From Rhodanobacteraceae bacterium (lineage in GTDB: Bacteria > Acidobacteriota > Terriglobia > Terriglobales > Acidobacteriaceae), in NCBI GenBank assembly GCA_903970285.1, contig CAJCHN010000100.1, positions 1-44,361 on the forward strand: 44,361 nt of DNA. The letters are read 5' to 3'. Positions 5,385-13,585 of this stretch are shown piece by piece; the first letter of the stretch is position 1, and the number at the start of each line of letters is the position of its first letter. The notes under the pieces were generated by a model. It did no database searches. It saw nothing but the letters and a program-made list of their open reading frames with translations, and was not told the DNA's origin. The translations under genes were made by a program, and so were the position numbers.

Positions 5385-8105
5385 ATGAAGACACTTCGGC
5401 TGGTTTCGAGCCCTACGCGCAACCGGCGTTTAAACGAGATCCTGGGCCTGATCCTGCTGGTGGGTGCGGCGCTGATGCTGCTGGCGCTGGCCTCGTATAC
5501 GCCGAGCGATCCGTCCTTCGACACGGTGGGCGGCATGGGCGCGCGGGTGGCGGGCATCGCGCGGCCGGCGCACAACTGGGCCGGGCTGGCAGGCGCCTAC
5601 TTCGCGGATGTCAACCTGCAGCTGCTGGGCGTGGCGGCGTTTTTCGTTCCGCTGCTGCTGGTGCGCCTGGGGGTCTGCTGGATGCGTTCGCGGGCGGCCG
5701 GCTCGCCCTGGGCAAAGCTGGCCGGGGTCGGGCTGTGGGTGGTTTTCGCGCCGGCGGCGATCGCGCTTCTGCCTGGGCATCTTCTCTGGCGCGGGGCGCT
5801 TCCCATCGCGGGACTGGCTGGCGAGCTGGTAAGTGACGAACTGGTGGGGGTGCTGAATCTACCCGGCGCATCGATCGTGGTTGCGCTGATGGTGGTGCTG
5901 TCGCTCTACCTGGCGACAACGTTTACGTTCGACTCGGCGCGCGAGTGGACGGACGCCCGGTTTGGCTTCCTGGCTTCCGCGCGGCAGCGCTGGATGGCGT
6001 GGCGGCGCGGCGAGGGCAAGGGCGACGATGCCGAAGGCGGGGTCTTCGGAGCGCGGCGGGCAAAGCTGGAGGAAGAAGCACGCCGCGAGCGGGAACGGCT
6101 GGAGCGAGAGGCGGCCAGGGCTGCGCGAGCCGGCGATACCAATACCCTGCTGGGCGGCTTGTTCGGGTGGTGGAATCGACGCCGCAACAAAGAGCTTGAG
6201 ATAGCGGCGGAGCAGGAACTCGCGGAGCAGCCAGCGAAGTCACTGTGGGGCGCGATGCCGCGTACGAATGTGGACGCGCCGTCGTCGCCGCTCGGCGTGG
6301 CTGCGGCCGCGGCGGCTCCGTACGCGGAGGCACTGGCCGCGGCTGCGGCCCCGCTGCCGTTGCAGCCGGATGAACTGGACGAGCTGGACGATTCGGTTGC
6401 CGCTCCCTTCCTGCCGAGGCAGGGCGAGCTCCACGCAGCCGAAGAGGAAGAGCCGTTTTCCTTCCTGAGCCAGCCGGCGCGGGTGCCGGACAATCCTGTC
6501 CCGTCGAGGACACGGCCGGCCGCTGCCGCTTCCGTTCCGGCCTCGCCGGCGAGTGCGCCGCTGAACTCCGGCGGAATCTCCTTCGGCAGACGCGCTGATG
6601 TGGACCAGAAGGCGGTGGCGATCACGGCCAAGTCCGTGCGCGGCTACAAGCTGCCATCGTCTTCGCTGCTGTACCGGAGCGAAGAGCAGGCGGTGGTCCG
6701 CGAGGAGGCGCTGCGCGAAGAGGCGCGGGTGCTGGTGCAGAAGTGCGGCGAGTTCGGGGTCGACGGCCAGGTGACGCAGATCAACCCCGGGCCAGTCGTG
6801 ACCACGTTCGAGTTCCGGCCGGACGCCGGAGTAAAGTATTCGCGGGTCACCGGCCTGGCGGATGATCTGTGCCTGGCCATGGCGGCTGAGAGCATCCTGA
6901 TTGAGCGCATGCCGGGCAAATCGACGGTCGGCATCCAGGTGCCGAACAGCGATCGTGAGACCATCTGGCTGCGCGATGTGGTGGAGTGCGAGAGCTTTGC
7001 GCAGTCGAAGTCGCGGCTGGCGATCGCCCTGGGAAAGGACATCAACGGACGTATCGTGACCGCCGACCTGGCGAGCATGCCGCATGTGCTGATCGCCGGT
7101 TCCACTGGATCGGGTAAGTCGGTGGCCATCAACGCGATGATTATGAGTGTGCTGTTCAAGAGCACGCCAGAGCAGGTGCGCATGATCCTGGTCGATCCGA
7201 AGCGGGTCGAGCTCGGCATGTACGAGGGCATTCCGCACCTGTTCACGCCCATCATCACCGAGGCCAAGCTGGCTGCGAATGCGCTGCGCAACGCGGTCCG
7301 CGAGATGGAGCGCCGTCTGAAGCTGCTGGCGGCGAACCACGTCCGCAACATCGATCAGTTCAACAAGCTGTTCGACCACGGTTCGGAGTATCTGTTCGAG
7401 GACGTCAACCAGGAACCCCTCCCCTACATCATCATCATCATTGACGAGCTGGCCGATCTGATGATGCTCGACCGCTCGAATGTGGAGGAGTCGATCACGC
7501 GGCTGGCGCAGATGGCACGCGCGGTCGGTATCCACCTGATCCTGGCGACACAGCGTCCGAGCGTCGATGTCATTACGGGGTTGATCAAGGCGAATGTGCC
7601 GACGCGGATGAGCTTCCGGCTGGCGACCAAGGTGGACTCGCGCACGATCATCGACAGCAATGGTGCGGAGAGCCTGCTGGGGCGCGGCGACATGCTGTAT
7701 CTGCCGCCGGGCACGAGCCGCCTGCAGCGCGTCCATGCGCCGTTCGTCACGGAGAAAGAGATCGCCGCGGTCACCGAGTTCTGGCGTGCGCAGGGCGAGG
7801 CGGAGTATGTGCAGGGCTTCCTTGAAGGGCCCAAGGACGAAAAGGGCGACCCGGATGTGGGTGGCGAACCGGGTGCGGAGGCCAACGATGAGCTGTTCGA
7901 CGATGCGGTACGGCTGGTCTTCGAGTTCGGCAAAGCGAGCACTTCCCTGCTGCAGCGCCGGCTGCGAATCGGCTACGGACGCGCGGCAGCCCTGATCGAC
8001 ATGATGTACAACGATGGTCTGGTGGGTCCGGCCGATGGATCCAAGCCGCGCGAGCTGCTGAAGTCGCCCGACTTCTATAAGGAAGTGGATGGAGCCATGC
8101 GGTAG
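5385..8105 (+). CDS. ftsK: DNA translocase FtsK/SpoIIIE
   Basis: A septal, ATP-driven motor that pumps DNA during chromosome segregation and dimer resolution. The N-terminal ~200 residues carry four membrane helices (for example LGLILLVGAALMLLALASY). A long Ala/Pro/Glu-rich linker follows, then the RecA-like motor with Walker A GSTGSGKS near residue 572 and Walker B IIIIIDELADLM near 682. The C-terminus is the winged-helix gamma domain (DAVRLVFEFGKASTSLLQRR ... YGRAAALIDMM), which reads the orienting sequences. I prefer the ATG at 5385, which has GAGGA eight bases upstream; an in-frame ATG at 5337 would add 16 residues. The product is 906 residues. Confidence 0.95.
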   Translation: MKTLRLVSSPTRNRRLNEILGLILLVGAALMLLALASYTPSDPSFDTVGGMGARVAGIARPAHNWAGLAGAYFADVNLQLLGVAAFFVPLLLVRLGVCWMRSRAAGSPWAKLAGVGLWVVFAPAAIALLPGHLLWRGALPIAGLAGELVSDELVGVLNLPGASIVVALMVVLSLYLATTFTFDSAREWTDARFGFLASARQRWMAWRRGEGKGDDAEGGVFGARRAKLEEEARRERERLEREAARAARAGDTNTLLGGLFGWWNRRRNKELEIAAEQELAEQPAKSLWGAMPRTNVDAPSSPLGVAAAAAAPYAEALAAAAAPLPLQPDELDELDDSVAAPFLPRQGELHAAEEEEPFSFLSQPARVPDNPVPSRTRPAAAASVPASPASAPLNSGGISFGRRADVDQKAVAITAKSVRGYKLPSSSLLYRSEEQAVVREEALREEARVLVQKCGEFGVDGQVTQINPGPVVTTFEFRPDAGVKYSRVTGLADDLCLAMAAESILIERMPGKSTVGIQVPNSDRETIWLRDVVECESFAQSKSRLAIALGKDINGRIVTADLASMPHVLIAGSTGSGKSVAINAMIMSVLFKSTPEQVRMILVDPKRVELGMYEGIPHLFTPIITEAKLAANALRNAVREMERRLKLLAANHVRNIDQFNKLFDHGSEYLFEDVNQEPLPYIIIIIDELADLMMLDRSNVEESITRLAQMARAVGIHLILATQRPSVDVITGLIKANVPTRMSFRLATKVDSRTIIDSNGAESLLGRGDMLYLPPGTSRLQRVHAPFVTEKEIAAVTEFWRAQGEAEYVQGFLEGPKDEKGDPDVGGEPGAEANDELFDDAVRLVFEFGKASTSLLQRRLRIGYGRAAALIDMMYNDGLVGPADGSKPRELLKSPDFYKEVDGAMR

Positions 8106-8226
8106 GACTCGATCACGGCAGACGCGGCACGCCAGCAACGCAGGCATGGGCGGGGCTCCGTCCATATCCTGGGGCTCGGGTAAGATGAGGGGGTGATGCT
8201 GCTTCGCTCCGCCGTCGTAACCCACG

Positions 8227-8697
8227 ATGATCAACATCGAACCTCCAAGTAGTGCACTCGCGCTCGACGCCCTCCCAACCATCAGCAAGTCCGGACTTGC
8301 GCGCTTCCTGAATCGCGCGCGGGCGGCGGTGCGGCTCGCGGGCGACGTGCAGGTGCTGCTGACCTCGGACGCCGAGATCAAGCGGCTGAACCGATCGTTT
8401 CGTGGCAAGAACAAGGCAACCGACGTGCTGAGCTTTCCCGCGCCGGCAGAAATCGACGGGCTGGCGGGCGATCTGGCGGTGTCGCTCGATACGGCGGCCC
8501 GCCAGGCGGCGGAACACGGCCACGGCTTGCGCGATGAAGTTCGTATCCTGCTGCTGCATGGTCTGCTGCACCTGGCGGGCGAGGACCACGAGACTGACTC
8601 CGGAGAGATGGCGCGTCGCGAGGCTGCGCTGCGCCGCGAACTGCGGCTGCCGAACGGCTTGATCGAGCGCAGCAGCGGGCCGGGGCCGCGGCGATGA
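8227..8697 (+). CDS. ybeY: Endoribonuclease YbeY (rRNA maturation factor)
   Basis: A single-domain, zinc-dependent endoribonuclease of about 156 residues that takes part in 16S rRNA 3'-end maturation and ribosome quality control. The metal site is the family motif HGLLHLAGEDH with H111, H115 and H121. The upstream LNRSFRGKNKATDVLSFP (55-71) is the other signature. No good Shine-Dalgarno precedes the ATG; a TAAGAT hexamer at 8181-8186 could be the -10 of a short leader. The stop overlaps the next ATG by 4 bp (ATGA), so translation is coupled to the CBS-domain gene. The ybeY - CBS protein - era order is a common arrangement in many bacteria. Confidence 0.93.
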   Translation: MINIEPPSSALALDALPTISKSGLARFLNRARAAVRLAGDVQVLLTSDAEIKRLNRSFRGKNKATDVLSFPAPAEIDGLAGDLAVSLDTAARQAAEHGHGLRDEVRILLLHGLLHLAGEDHETDSGEMARREAALRRELRLPNGLIERSSGPGPRR

Positions 8698-10046
8698 GCG
8701 CCTGGGCTCTGCTGGTAACGGCGGTCCTGCTGGTCGTCCTGGCGCTCGCGGCCTATGTGGACCGGGTGTACTCGGAGATGGGCAAGTTCCTGGCGCGCGA
8801 GTACCAGGACAACATCGATTCCTGGGAAGAGCGGGTTGAGCCGCGGCTGAAGCTGGGGCGCGAGTCGATCGCACAATCGGCCTCGGTGCTGCGGCAGCTC
8901 TCCCTCGCGGGCATCGCCCTGCTCTTCGGCATGGAACTGTTTGCCCGGGCGGCGTTCGGTTCACGCGGGTTGTGGGAGGAGTTCGGCGTCACCTTCTGCG
9001 AGCTGGTCTTCGTCATCCTGGTATTCGACCGGCTGGTGCCGCAGGTGCTCTTTTCGCGGACGCGCGGGCGCTGGGTGGTGCGTATCCGCTTTGTGCTGCA
9101 GGCACTGTTCTTTCTCATCCTTCCGATCACTCTGCTGCTTGGACTGCTGCTCTCAATTGTCGCGCTGGCGGAGCCTGAAGACGCCAAGGAAGAGGAGCAT
9201 CCGTCCGAGGCGATGGATGCGCTGCTCGAAGCCGGCGAAGAGGAAGGAATTCTCGAGGAGTCGGACCGCGAGTTGGTGCGGTCGGTCGTGGAGTTTGGCG
9301 ATAAGGTGGTGCGCGAGGTGATGACCCCGCGGCCGGAGATCTTCGCCGTTCCGTCGTCACTCACGCTGAAACAATTCACGGCTGAGATTCAGGAGCATGT
9401 TTTTTCGCGGGTGCCGGTTTACCGCGATTCGCTCGACAACGTCACCGGCATCGCCTTCGCGCACGATCTGCTGCAGGTCTCCGACGAGGACGCCGAAACC
9501 CTCACCATCGCGCAGATCCAGCGGCCAGCCGAGTTTGTGCCTGAGACCAAGATGGTGGCGGAGCTGCTGCGCGAGATGCAGAGCGAAAAGCAGCACATGC
9601 GCATCGTCATCGACGAGTACGGCGGCGTGGCCGGCATCGTCACCATCGAGGACCTGCTCGAAGCCATTGTCGGCAGCATCTCCGACGAGCATGACGAGGC
9701 CGAGGAGGACGATGCGCCGGTGCGCGAAGAGTCGGGCGCGTACGTGGTCTCGGGAACGTTTGAACTGTCGCGGCTGCGCGAGCTGTTCGCGGACCAGTTC
9801 GTCGACAAAGACGGGCAGGCCGCCCATGCAGGCGACGATGATGCCGCCGACGAGGCGACCGCGTTGCGGCTACCGGAGCATTACGAATCCACCACCGTAG
9901 GCGGGCTGGTCAGCGAGATCGCCGGTCATATTCCGCTGCCGGGCGAGGTGGTGGAAGAAGATGGGCTGCGGCTGGAGGTGCTGGCAAGCACGGATCGGCG
10001 GATTGACCGCATCCGGGTGCGGCTGGCGACCGGGGACGGAGCATAG
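8694..10046 (+). CDS. CorC/HlyC-type membrane protein with DUF21, CBS pair and transporter-associated domain
   Basis: A 450-residue inner-membrane protein of the CNNM/CorC family, whose members are implicated in Mg2+/Co2+ transport or resistance. The N-terminal half has membrane helices (for example WALLVTAVLLVVLALAAYV, QALFFLILPITLLLGLLLSI). Next come the family linker EEGILEESDRELVRSVVEFG and VVREVMTPRPEIFAV, then a CBS domain pair (IQEHVFSRVPVYRDSLDNV and MRIVIDEYGGVAGIVTIEDL). The C-terminal region, ending in a Leu/Val/Arg strand set, matches the CorC_HlyC domain. It overlaps ybeY by 4 bp and lies 100 bp before era. The transport role is inferred from the family only. Confidence 0.88.
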   Translation: MSAWALLVTAVLLVVLALAAYVDRVYSEMGKFLAREYQDNIDSWEERVEPRLKLGRESIAQSASVLRQLSLAGIALLFGMELFARAAFGSRGLWEEFGVTFCELVFVILVFDRLVPQVLFSRTRGRWVVRIRFVLQALFFLILPITLLLGLLLSIVALAEPEDAKEEEHPSEAMDALLEAGEEEGILEESDRELVRSVVEFGDKVVREVMTPRPEIFAVPSSLTLKQFTAEIQEHVFSRVPVYRDSLDNVTGIAFAHDLLQVSDEDAETLTIAQIQRPAEFVPETKMVAELLREMQSEKQHMRIVIDEYGGVAGIVTIEDLLEAIVGSISDEHDEAEEDDAPVREESGAYVVSGTFELSRLRELFADQFVDKDGQAAHAGDDDAADEATALRLPEHYESTTVGGLVSEIAGHIPLPGEVVEEDGLRLEVLASTDRRIDRIRVRLATGDGA

Positions 10047-10134
10047 GAGCATTGCCGGCCGTCGCCGAGGACGTCCGGAACTCGCCAGGAGCAGCCGCCT
10101 CCCTGGGCTCGGGCGGGTTCGCCGCGTTCCGGCG

Positions 10135-10140
10135 CATAAT
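10135..10140 (+). promoter_or_regulatory. Candidate -10 element for era
   Basis: CATAAT (five of six to TATAAT) ends exactly 6 nt before the era ATG, with no Shine-Dalgarno between. A start site at the usual distance would coincide with the ATG. No clear -35 is seen. Confidence 0.35.
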
Positions 10141-10146
10141 CAAGCG

Positions 10147-11223
10147 ATGGCATTTCGTTCTGGATTCGTAAGTATCATCGGTCGCCCGAACGCGGGTAAA
10201 TCGACGCTGTTGAACGCTCTGCTGGGGCAGAAGCTGGCCATCGTCACCCACAAACCGCAGACCACGCGCAACCGCATTCACGGCGTTTTGGAGATTCCGG
10301 CCAAGAAGAAGACAGCGGAGGCGCCGGGGCATCCGGCGGCGCAGCTTGTGCTGGTGGATACGCCGGGAATTCATAAGCCGGATACGCAGCTCGACAAGCG
10401 GATGATGCAGGAGGTTCACGAAGCGCTGGAGAGCCGGAACGCCGTGCTGTTTATCGTCGACGTCACTCACAAGCTTCCGAAGTCGGAAGGCGATGCGGCG
10501 AAGATCACCGGACGCATGCAGCTTTCGGCTGCGGAGGATGATTTCTCGCTGCAGTTGATCCGGAAGCTCGATTGCCCGGTGATTCTGCTGCTGAACAAGA
10601 TCGACCAGATCTCGCCGGCGGAGATCATGCCGTTGATCGCGCACTGGTCCTCGCTCTACCAGTTTGCAGAGATCCTCCCGATCTCCGCGCGCAAGAAGAT
10701 CAATCTGGATCTGCTGCTGGAGAAGGTGGTCGCGCATCTGCCCGAAGGCCAGCGTTACTTCCCCAGGCATCAGTTGACCGACCAGCCGGAGCGTTTTCTG
10801 GTCGCGGAACTGATTCGCGAGAAGATTCTGCTGCTCACGGGAGAAGAGGTTCCGTATGCGACCGCGGTCGTGATCGAGAAGTATGAGGAGCCGGCGTCGC
10901 TGAAGAAGCTGAAGGATGGGCGGCTGCCGGTGACCAAGATCGCGGCGGCGATCTTCTGCGAGCGCACTGGGCAGAAGGCGATCCTGATCGGCAAGCAGGG
11001 CGGCATGTTGAAGGAGATCGGCTCGGCGGCGCGCAAGGACATCGAGAGTCTGCTGGGCACGCGGGTGTTTCTGGAACTCTTCGTGAAGGTGCAGGAGGAG
11101 TGGAGGTCGAAGCCTGGATTTATCGAGGACCTTGACTGGCGGCGGCAGCTGGAGCAGATGGCGGAGAAGCAGGCGTTTGAGTCCGAGAACGAGGTGACCG
11201 CGAAGGTCGACAAGGGAGATTAG
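10147..11223 (+). CDS. era: GTPase Era
   Basis: An essential GTPase that binds the 3' end of 16S rRNA and checks small-subunit assembly. G1 is GRPNAGKS (12-19), G3 is DTPG (71-74), G4 is NKID (150-153), and G5 is SARKK near 182. The effector region reads HKPQTTRNRIHGV. The C-terminal KH domain has KIAAAIFCERTGQKAILIG followed by the GKQGGMLKEIG loop. At 358 residues it is about 50 longer than typical Era, because of two extra loops: about residues 52-66 between the effector strand and G3, and about 112-135 before G4. The ATG lacks a Shine-Dalgarno. The open frame upstream overlaps the previous gene and does not look coding. Confidence 0.95.
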   Translation: MAFRSGFVSIIGRPNAGKSTLLNALLGQKLAIVTHKPQTTRNRIHGVLEIPAKKKTAEAPGHPAAQLVLVDTPGIHKPDTQLDKRMMQEVHEALESRNAVLFIVDVTHKLPKSEGDAAKITGRMQLSAAEDDFSLQLIRKLDCPVILLLNKIDQISPAEIMPLIAHWSSLYQFAEILPISARKKINLDLLLEKVVAHLPEGQRYFPRHQLTDQPERFLVAELIREKILLLTGEEVPYATAVVIEKYEEPASLKKLKDGRLPVTKIAAAIFCERTGQKAILIGKQGGMLKEIGSAARKDIESLLGTRVFLELFVKVQEEWRSKPGFIEDLDWRRQLEQMAEKQAFESENEVTAKVDKGD

Positions 11224-11232
11224 CAGCGTAGA

Positions 11233-11586
11233 ATGGCTCGAAGGCTCCAACGCAGAGCAGCAGATGAGGAGCCACGATGCCAGAGCCGCAAGATGCTGCC
11301 CGGGCGAGAGCCTGGCCCCGATATCCGTGAGTCCGCGCCACAATCTTGGGAACCTGTCTGGGAATTTGTCGTCCACGGCGTTGTTGGAACGGCTATCTTC
11401 TTGATCATCGCCGGTTTCGCGGTGCTTATCGACCTTCTGGTGCGATGGCTTGAGACAAGACATGCCGTTTCTGGCGAGATATTGCAGAGTCTAAGATGGA
11501 CTTCACTTGCGATCTTTGCCACGGATATCTTTTTGATCTTTGTTTTCCTGATCAAGACGGCCTACAGAACAGCGAGGAAACTATGA
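11233..11586 (+). CDS. Small two-helix membrane protein, unknown family
   Basis: I do not recognise this protein. It has two clear membrane segments, VVHGVVGTAIFLIIAGFAVLI and SLAIFATDIFLIFVFLI, joined by a short charged loop LLVRWLETRHAVSGEILQSL, and ends in a basic tail. The start is uncertain: the ATG at 11233 has no close ribosome site, and the ATG at 11293 gives a 97-residue form without the Arg-rich beginning. It follows era by 9 bp, and its stop overlaps the start of the next gene (ATGA), so the two small membrane proteins are probably made together. Its base composition is visibly less GC-rich than era. Confidence 0.55.
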   Translation: MARRLQRRAADEEPRCQSRKMLPGREPGPDIRESAPQSWEPVWEFVVHGVVGTAIFLIIAGFAVLIDLLVRWLETRHAVSGEILQSLRWTSLAIFATDIFLIFVFLIKTAYRTARKL

Positions 11587-11756
11587 AGACCGTGAAGGCG
11601 GGACCGAAGTTCCGGGATCTGACAATCGCCGCTGCTACTCATGCGGCTGTAAGCTTCTTCTCGCCCATCGTCAATATTTGGATGTTGATTGCGAAGGAAC
11701 CACGCAACGAGAGCTCGTCCGGTAAGCGGATCGAGGCCGAGCTTCTGAAATCCTGA
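11583..11756 (+). CDS. 57-aa single-span membrane protein coupled to the preceding gene
   Basis: This gene is too short for most annotation but well supported: GAGGA lies four bases before the ATG, and the ATG overlaps the previous stop as ATGA. The product has a short basic N-terminus (MKTVKAGPKFRD), one hydrophobic segment (LTIAAATHAAVSFFSPIVN, continuing to WMLIA) and a charged tail ending in RIEAELLKS. The family is unknown. Coupling to the two-helix protein suggests a small membrane complex; that is inference from gene order. Confidence 0.5.
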   Translation: MKTVKAGPKFRDLTIAAATHAAVSFFSPIVNIWMLIAKEPRNESSSGKRIEAELLKS

Positions 11757-11834
11757 GGAAGTACCCCGCGAAGCTTGTGGCGTACGCGGTACCCGCCGCC
11801 GGGCGTGAGGGTGCCCGTCCGGCAAAAGTAGTCT

Positions 11835-12599
11835 TCAGCTTAGTTCGATCAGGATGGGTGTGTGGTCGGATGGTTTTGCCTGGGCGCGTGGGGCTTTGTC
11901 GATGGTGCATGACTTCAGCCGCTCGGCGACTGCCGGCGAAAGCAGGAAGTGGTCGATGCGGATGCCGCGGTTATGCGCGAAGGCGTCGCGGAAGTAGTCC
12001 CAGAAGGTGAACTGGCCGGGCTCACCGGGATGCAGCGTGCGGAAGGCGTCGGTGTAGCCGATTTCGAGGTAATCCCGGTAGCGCGAGCGTGTTTCGGGCT
12101 GGAAGAGCGCATCTTTCATCCAGGATGCCGGCTTGTGGCAGTCGATCTCTTCGGGGATGACGTTGAAGTCGCCGCCGATGATCGTGGGGATGTCGGAGCG
12201 CAGCCACGCCGCCATCTGGACGGTCAGGCGATCCATCCAGGCCAGCTTGTAGTCGAACTTCTCCGTGCCGATGGGGTTGCCGTTGGGCAGGTAGATGTTG
12301 ACGATGCGCATGCCGTCGATCAGCACTTCGAGAAAGCGCGCGTGGCTGTCGGCTTCGTCGCCGGCGAGGGTGGTGGAGACGACCTCGATGGGCGTGCGCG
12401 AGAGGATGGCGACCCCGTTGTACGCCTTCTGGGTGACGGCGGCGACGTGGTAGCCGAGGTCTTTGAAGATGGCGTCCGGGAACTCGGGCGTCTTGAGTTC
12501 CTGCAGCAGCAGGATGTCGGGCGTGTGCGCCTGCAGCCAGGTGGTGACGTGGTCGATGCGCGCGCGAATGGAGTTGACGTTCCAGCTTGCGATTACGAT
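11835..12599 (-). CDS. xth: Exodeoxyribonuclease III (probable non-AUG start)
   Basis: A Mg2+-dependent 3'-5' exonuclease/AP endonuclease of base-excision repair. The EEP-fold motifs are all present: ASWNVNSIRARI at the N-terminus, LLLQELKTPEFPDA with the catalytic Glu, AYNGVAIL, VNIYLPNGNP, GGDFNVIPEEID, and RIDHFLLS followed by the final SDHTPILIEL. No ATG, GTG or TTG occurs in frame near the start of the fold; the next ATG upstream (12860) would add an Arg/Pro/Gly-rich, non-homologous stretch. I therefore place the start at the ATC at 12599, which has GAGGA 7 nt upstream and gives a 254-residue protein. The upstream gene's TAA overlaps it. The product is certain, the start is not. Confidence 0.88.
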   Translation of the reverse strand: MVIASWNVNSIRARIDHVTTWLQAHTPDILLLQELKTPEFPDAIFKDLGYHVAAVTQKAYNGVAILSRTPIEVVSTTLAGDEADSHARFLEVLIDGMRIVNIYLPNGNPIGTEKFDYKLAWMDRLTVQMAAWLRSDIPTIIGGDFNVIPEEIDCHKPASWMKDALFQPETRSRYRDYLEIGYTDAFRTLHPGEPGQFTFWDYFRDAFAHNRGIRIDHFLLSPAVAERLKSCTIDKAPRAQAKPSDHTPILIELS

Positions 12600-12973
12600 T
12601 TTGCTTTCCTCGCTCTCGGCCTGGCTGCGGCCTTCGATCTGGCGGAGCTTGCCTGCGCACGAACCGCCTTGCGCGCCTTCGATGATAGCTGCTTTGCCAC
12701 GGCCGGGCGGCGGGGACTGGGAACTTCGACGGCCGAACGGACCGCATCGAGGTCGTCGAGATAGTCGTGCGCAGGCATTCGAGTAAGCAGGGCCTGCAGG
12801 TCCTGCAAGAGATCGGGCGAAAGCGTCTCTGCGTGCTCGGTGGCGTGAAGCAGCGTGCACAGTTCGTCCTCAAAGTTGGAAATGGAGCGGACGGAATGAA
12901 GCAGGGCGTGAATGCGATGCGACAGGATCAACCTGGTCGCGGGTTCGGCGGAGTCGGAGGGCTTCCTTGGCAT
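12593..12973 (-). CDS. Hypothetical 126-aa protein with a basic Lys/Arg/Ala tail
   Basis: I do not recognise the family. Residues 1-90 form a likely helical domain (ILSHRIHALLHSVRSISNFE, then LLHATEHAETLSPDLLQDLQ). The last ~35 residues are a histone-like tail of repeated Ala, Lys and Arg (LSSKARKAVRAQASSARSK, ending RARKAKS) that would bind nucleic acid non-specifically. The gene precedes xth, with 7 bp of overlap between its stop and the proposed xth start, so the two are translationally coupled. That hints at a DNA-related role, but this is inference from position and charge. The ribosome site before the ATG at 12973 is weak. Confidence 0.6.
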   Translation of the reverse strand: MPRKPSDSAEPATRLILSHRIHALLHSVRSISNFEDELCTLLHATEHAETLSPDLLQDLQALLTRMPAHDYLDDLDAVRSAVEVPSPRRPAVAKQLSSKARKAVRAQASSARSKAAARPRARKAKS

Positions 12974-13145
12974 AGCACCACTTTTGATGCAATCCGGCCG
13001 TTAACGAGATTAACCGGGGACGCGGCGACCTGCAGGTCAACATGCCATGGGCAGCATGGACATCCGGCAGGATTGACAAGCGATGGTGCCAGGCAGACTT
13101 GCCTTGGAAAGCAGCGATCCGCCGACAGTACCCGCGTCGGCAGGG

Positions 13146-13430
13146 TTACGCCGGACTCTTCGAGTCGCCGAACCTCTTGGCGCTGCGAGCTTTCAGCCGC
13201 GCCGCCTCTTCGTCCCGGTCCTTAGGAGGAGAGTTCGTCTCGAGGGAGTTCAGGAGGTTTGCCGAGACTTCCGCGATGGCTTGGACCGCAGCGAAGAACG
13301 CTTCTTCGTTGGCCTTGGACGGCTTGTTAAAGCCGCTGATCTTCCTCACGAACTGAAGCGACGCAGCCTGAATCTCGTCCGGCGTTACGGGTGGATCGAA
13401 GTTGTAGAGCAGCTTGATGTTGCGACACAT
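13146..13430 (-). CDS. DUF2277 family protein
   Basis: A small conserved protein of 94 residues and unknown function. The family is defined by its beginning, MCRNIKLLYNFDPPVTPDEI, followed by QAASLQFVRKISGFNKPSKANE and the ending SPPKDRDEEAARLKARSAKRFG. I start at the ATG at 13430 because the family begins with MCRNI; the open frame reaches 13487 but would add 19 residues that relatives lack. GGGA precedes the ATG closely. It is a stand-alone gene: 155 bp separate it from the next upstream gene on the same strand. Confidence 0.88.
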   Translation of the reverse strand: MCRNIKLLYNFDPPVTPDEIQAASLQFVRKISGFNKPSKANEEAFFAAVQAIAEVSANLLNSLETNSPPKDRDEEAARLKARSAKRFGDSKSPA

Positions 13431-13585
13431 CGTCCCAAAAACCTCCATACGAAGCTCGGATCGAGACGAACGGGGCTCGTTCGCCACTGAGTGGCAGCCT
13501 CGCCGGCAGGACTTGCACGTTGAGGCAAATCATTGACGAAGACCAGCAGAACGGACATCCGCCTGACGGCAACTTCTAAACTCGC

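Noticed and set aside
6240-8876. Very long minus-strand reading frame (878 codons) opposite ftsK, ybeY and the CBS gene
   Set aside because: It mirrors the GC-biased third positions of real genes, crosses gene boundaries, is rich in Arg/His/Gln and has no ribosome site or recognisable domain.
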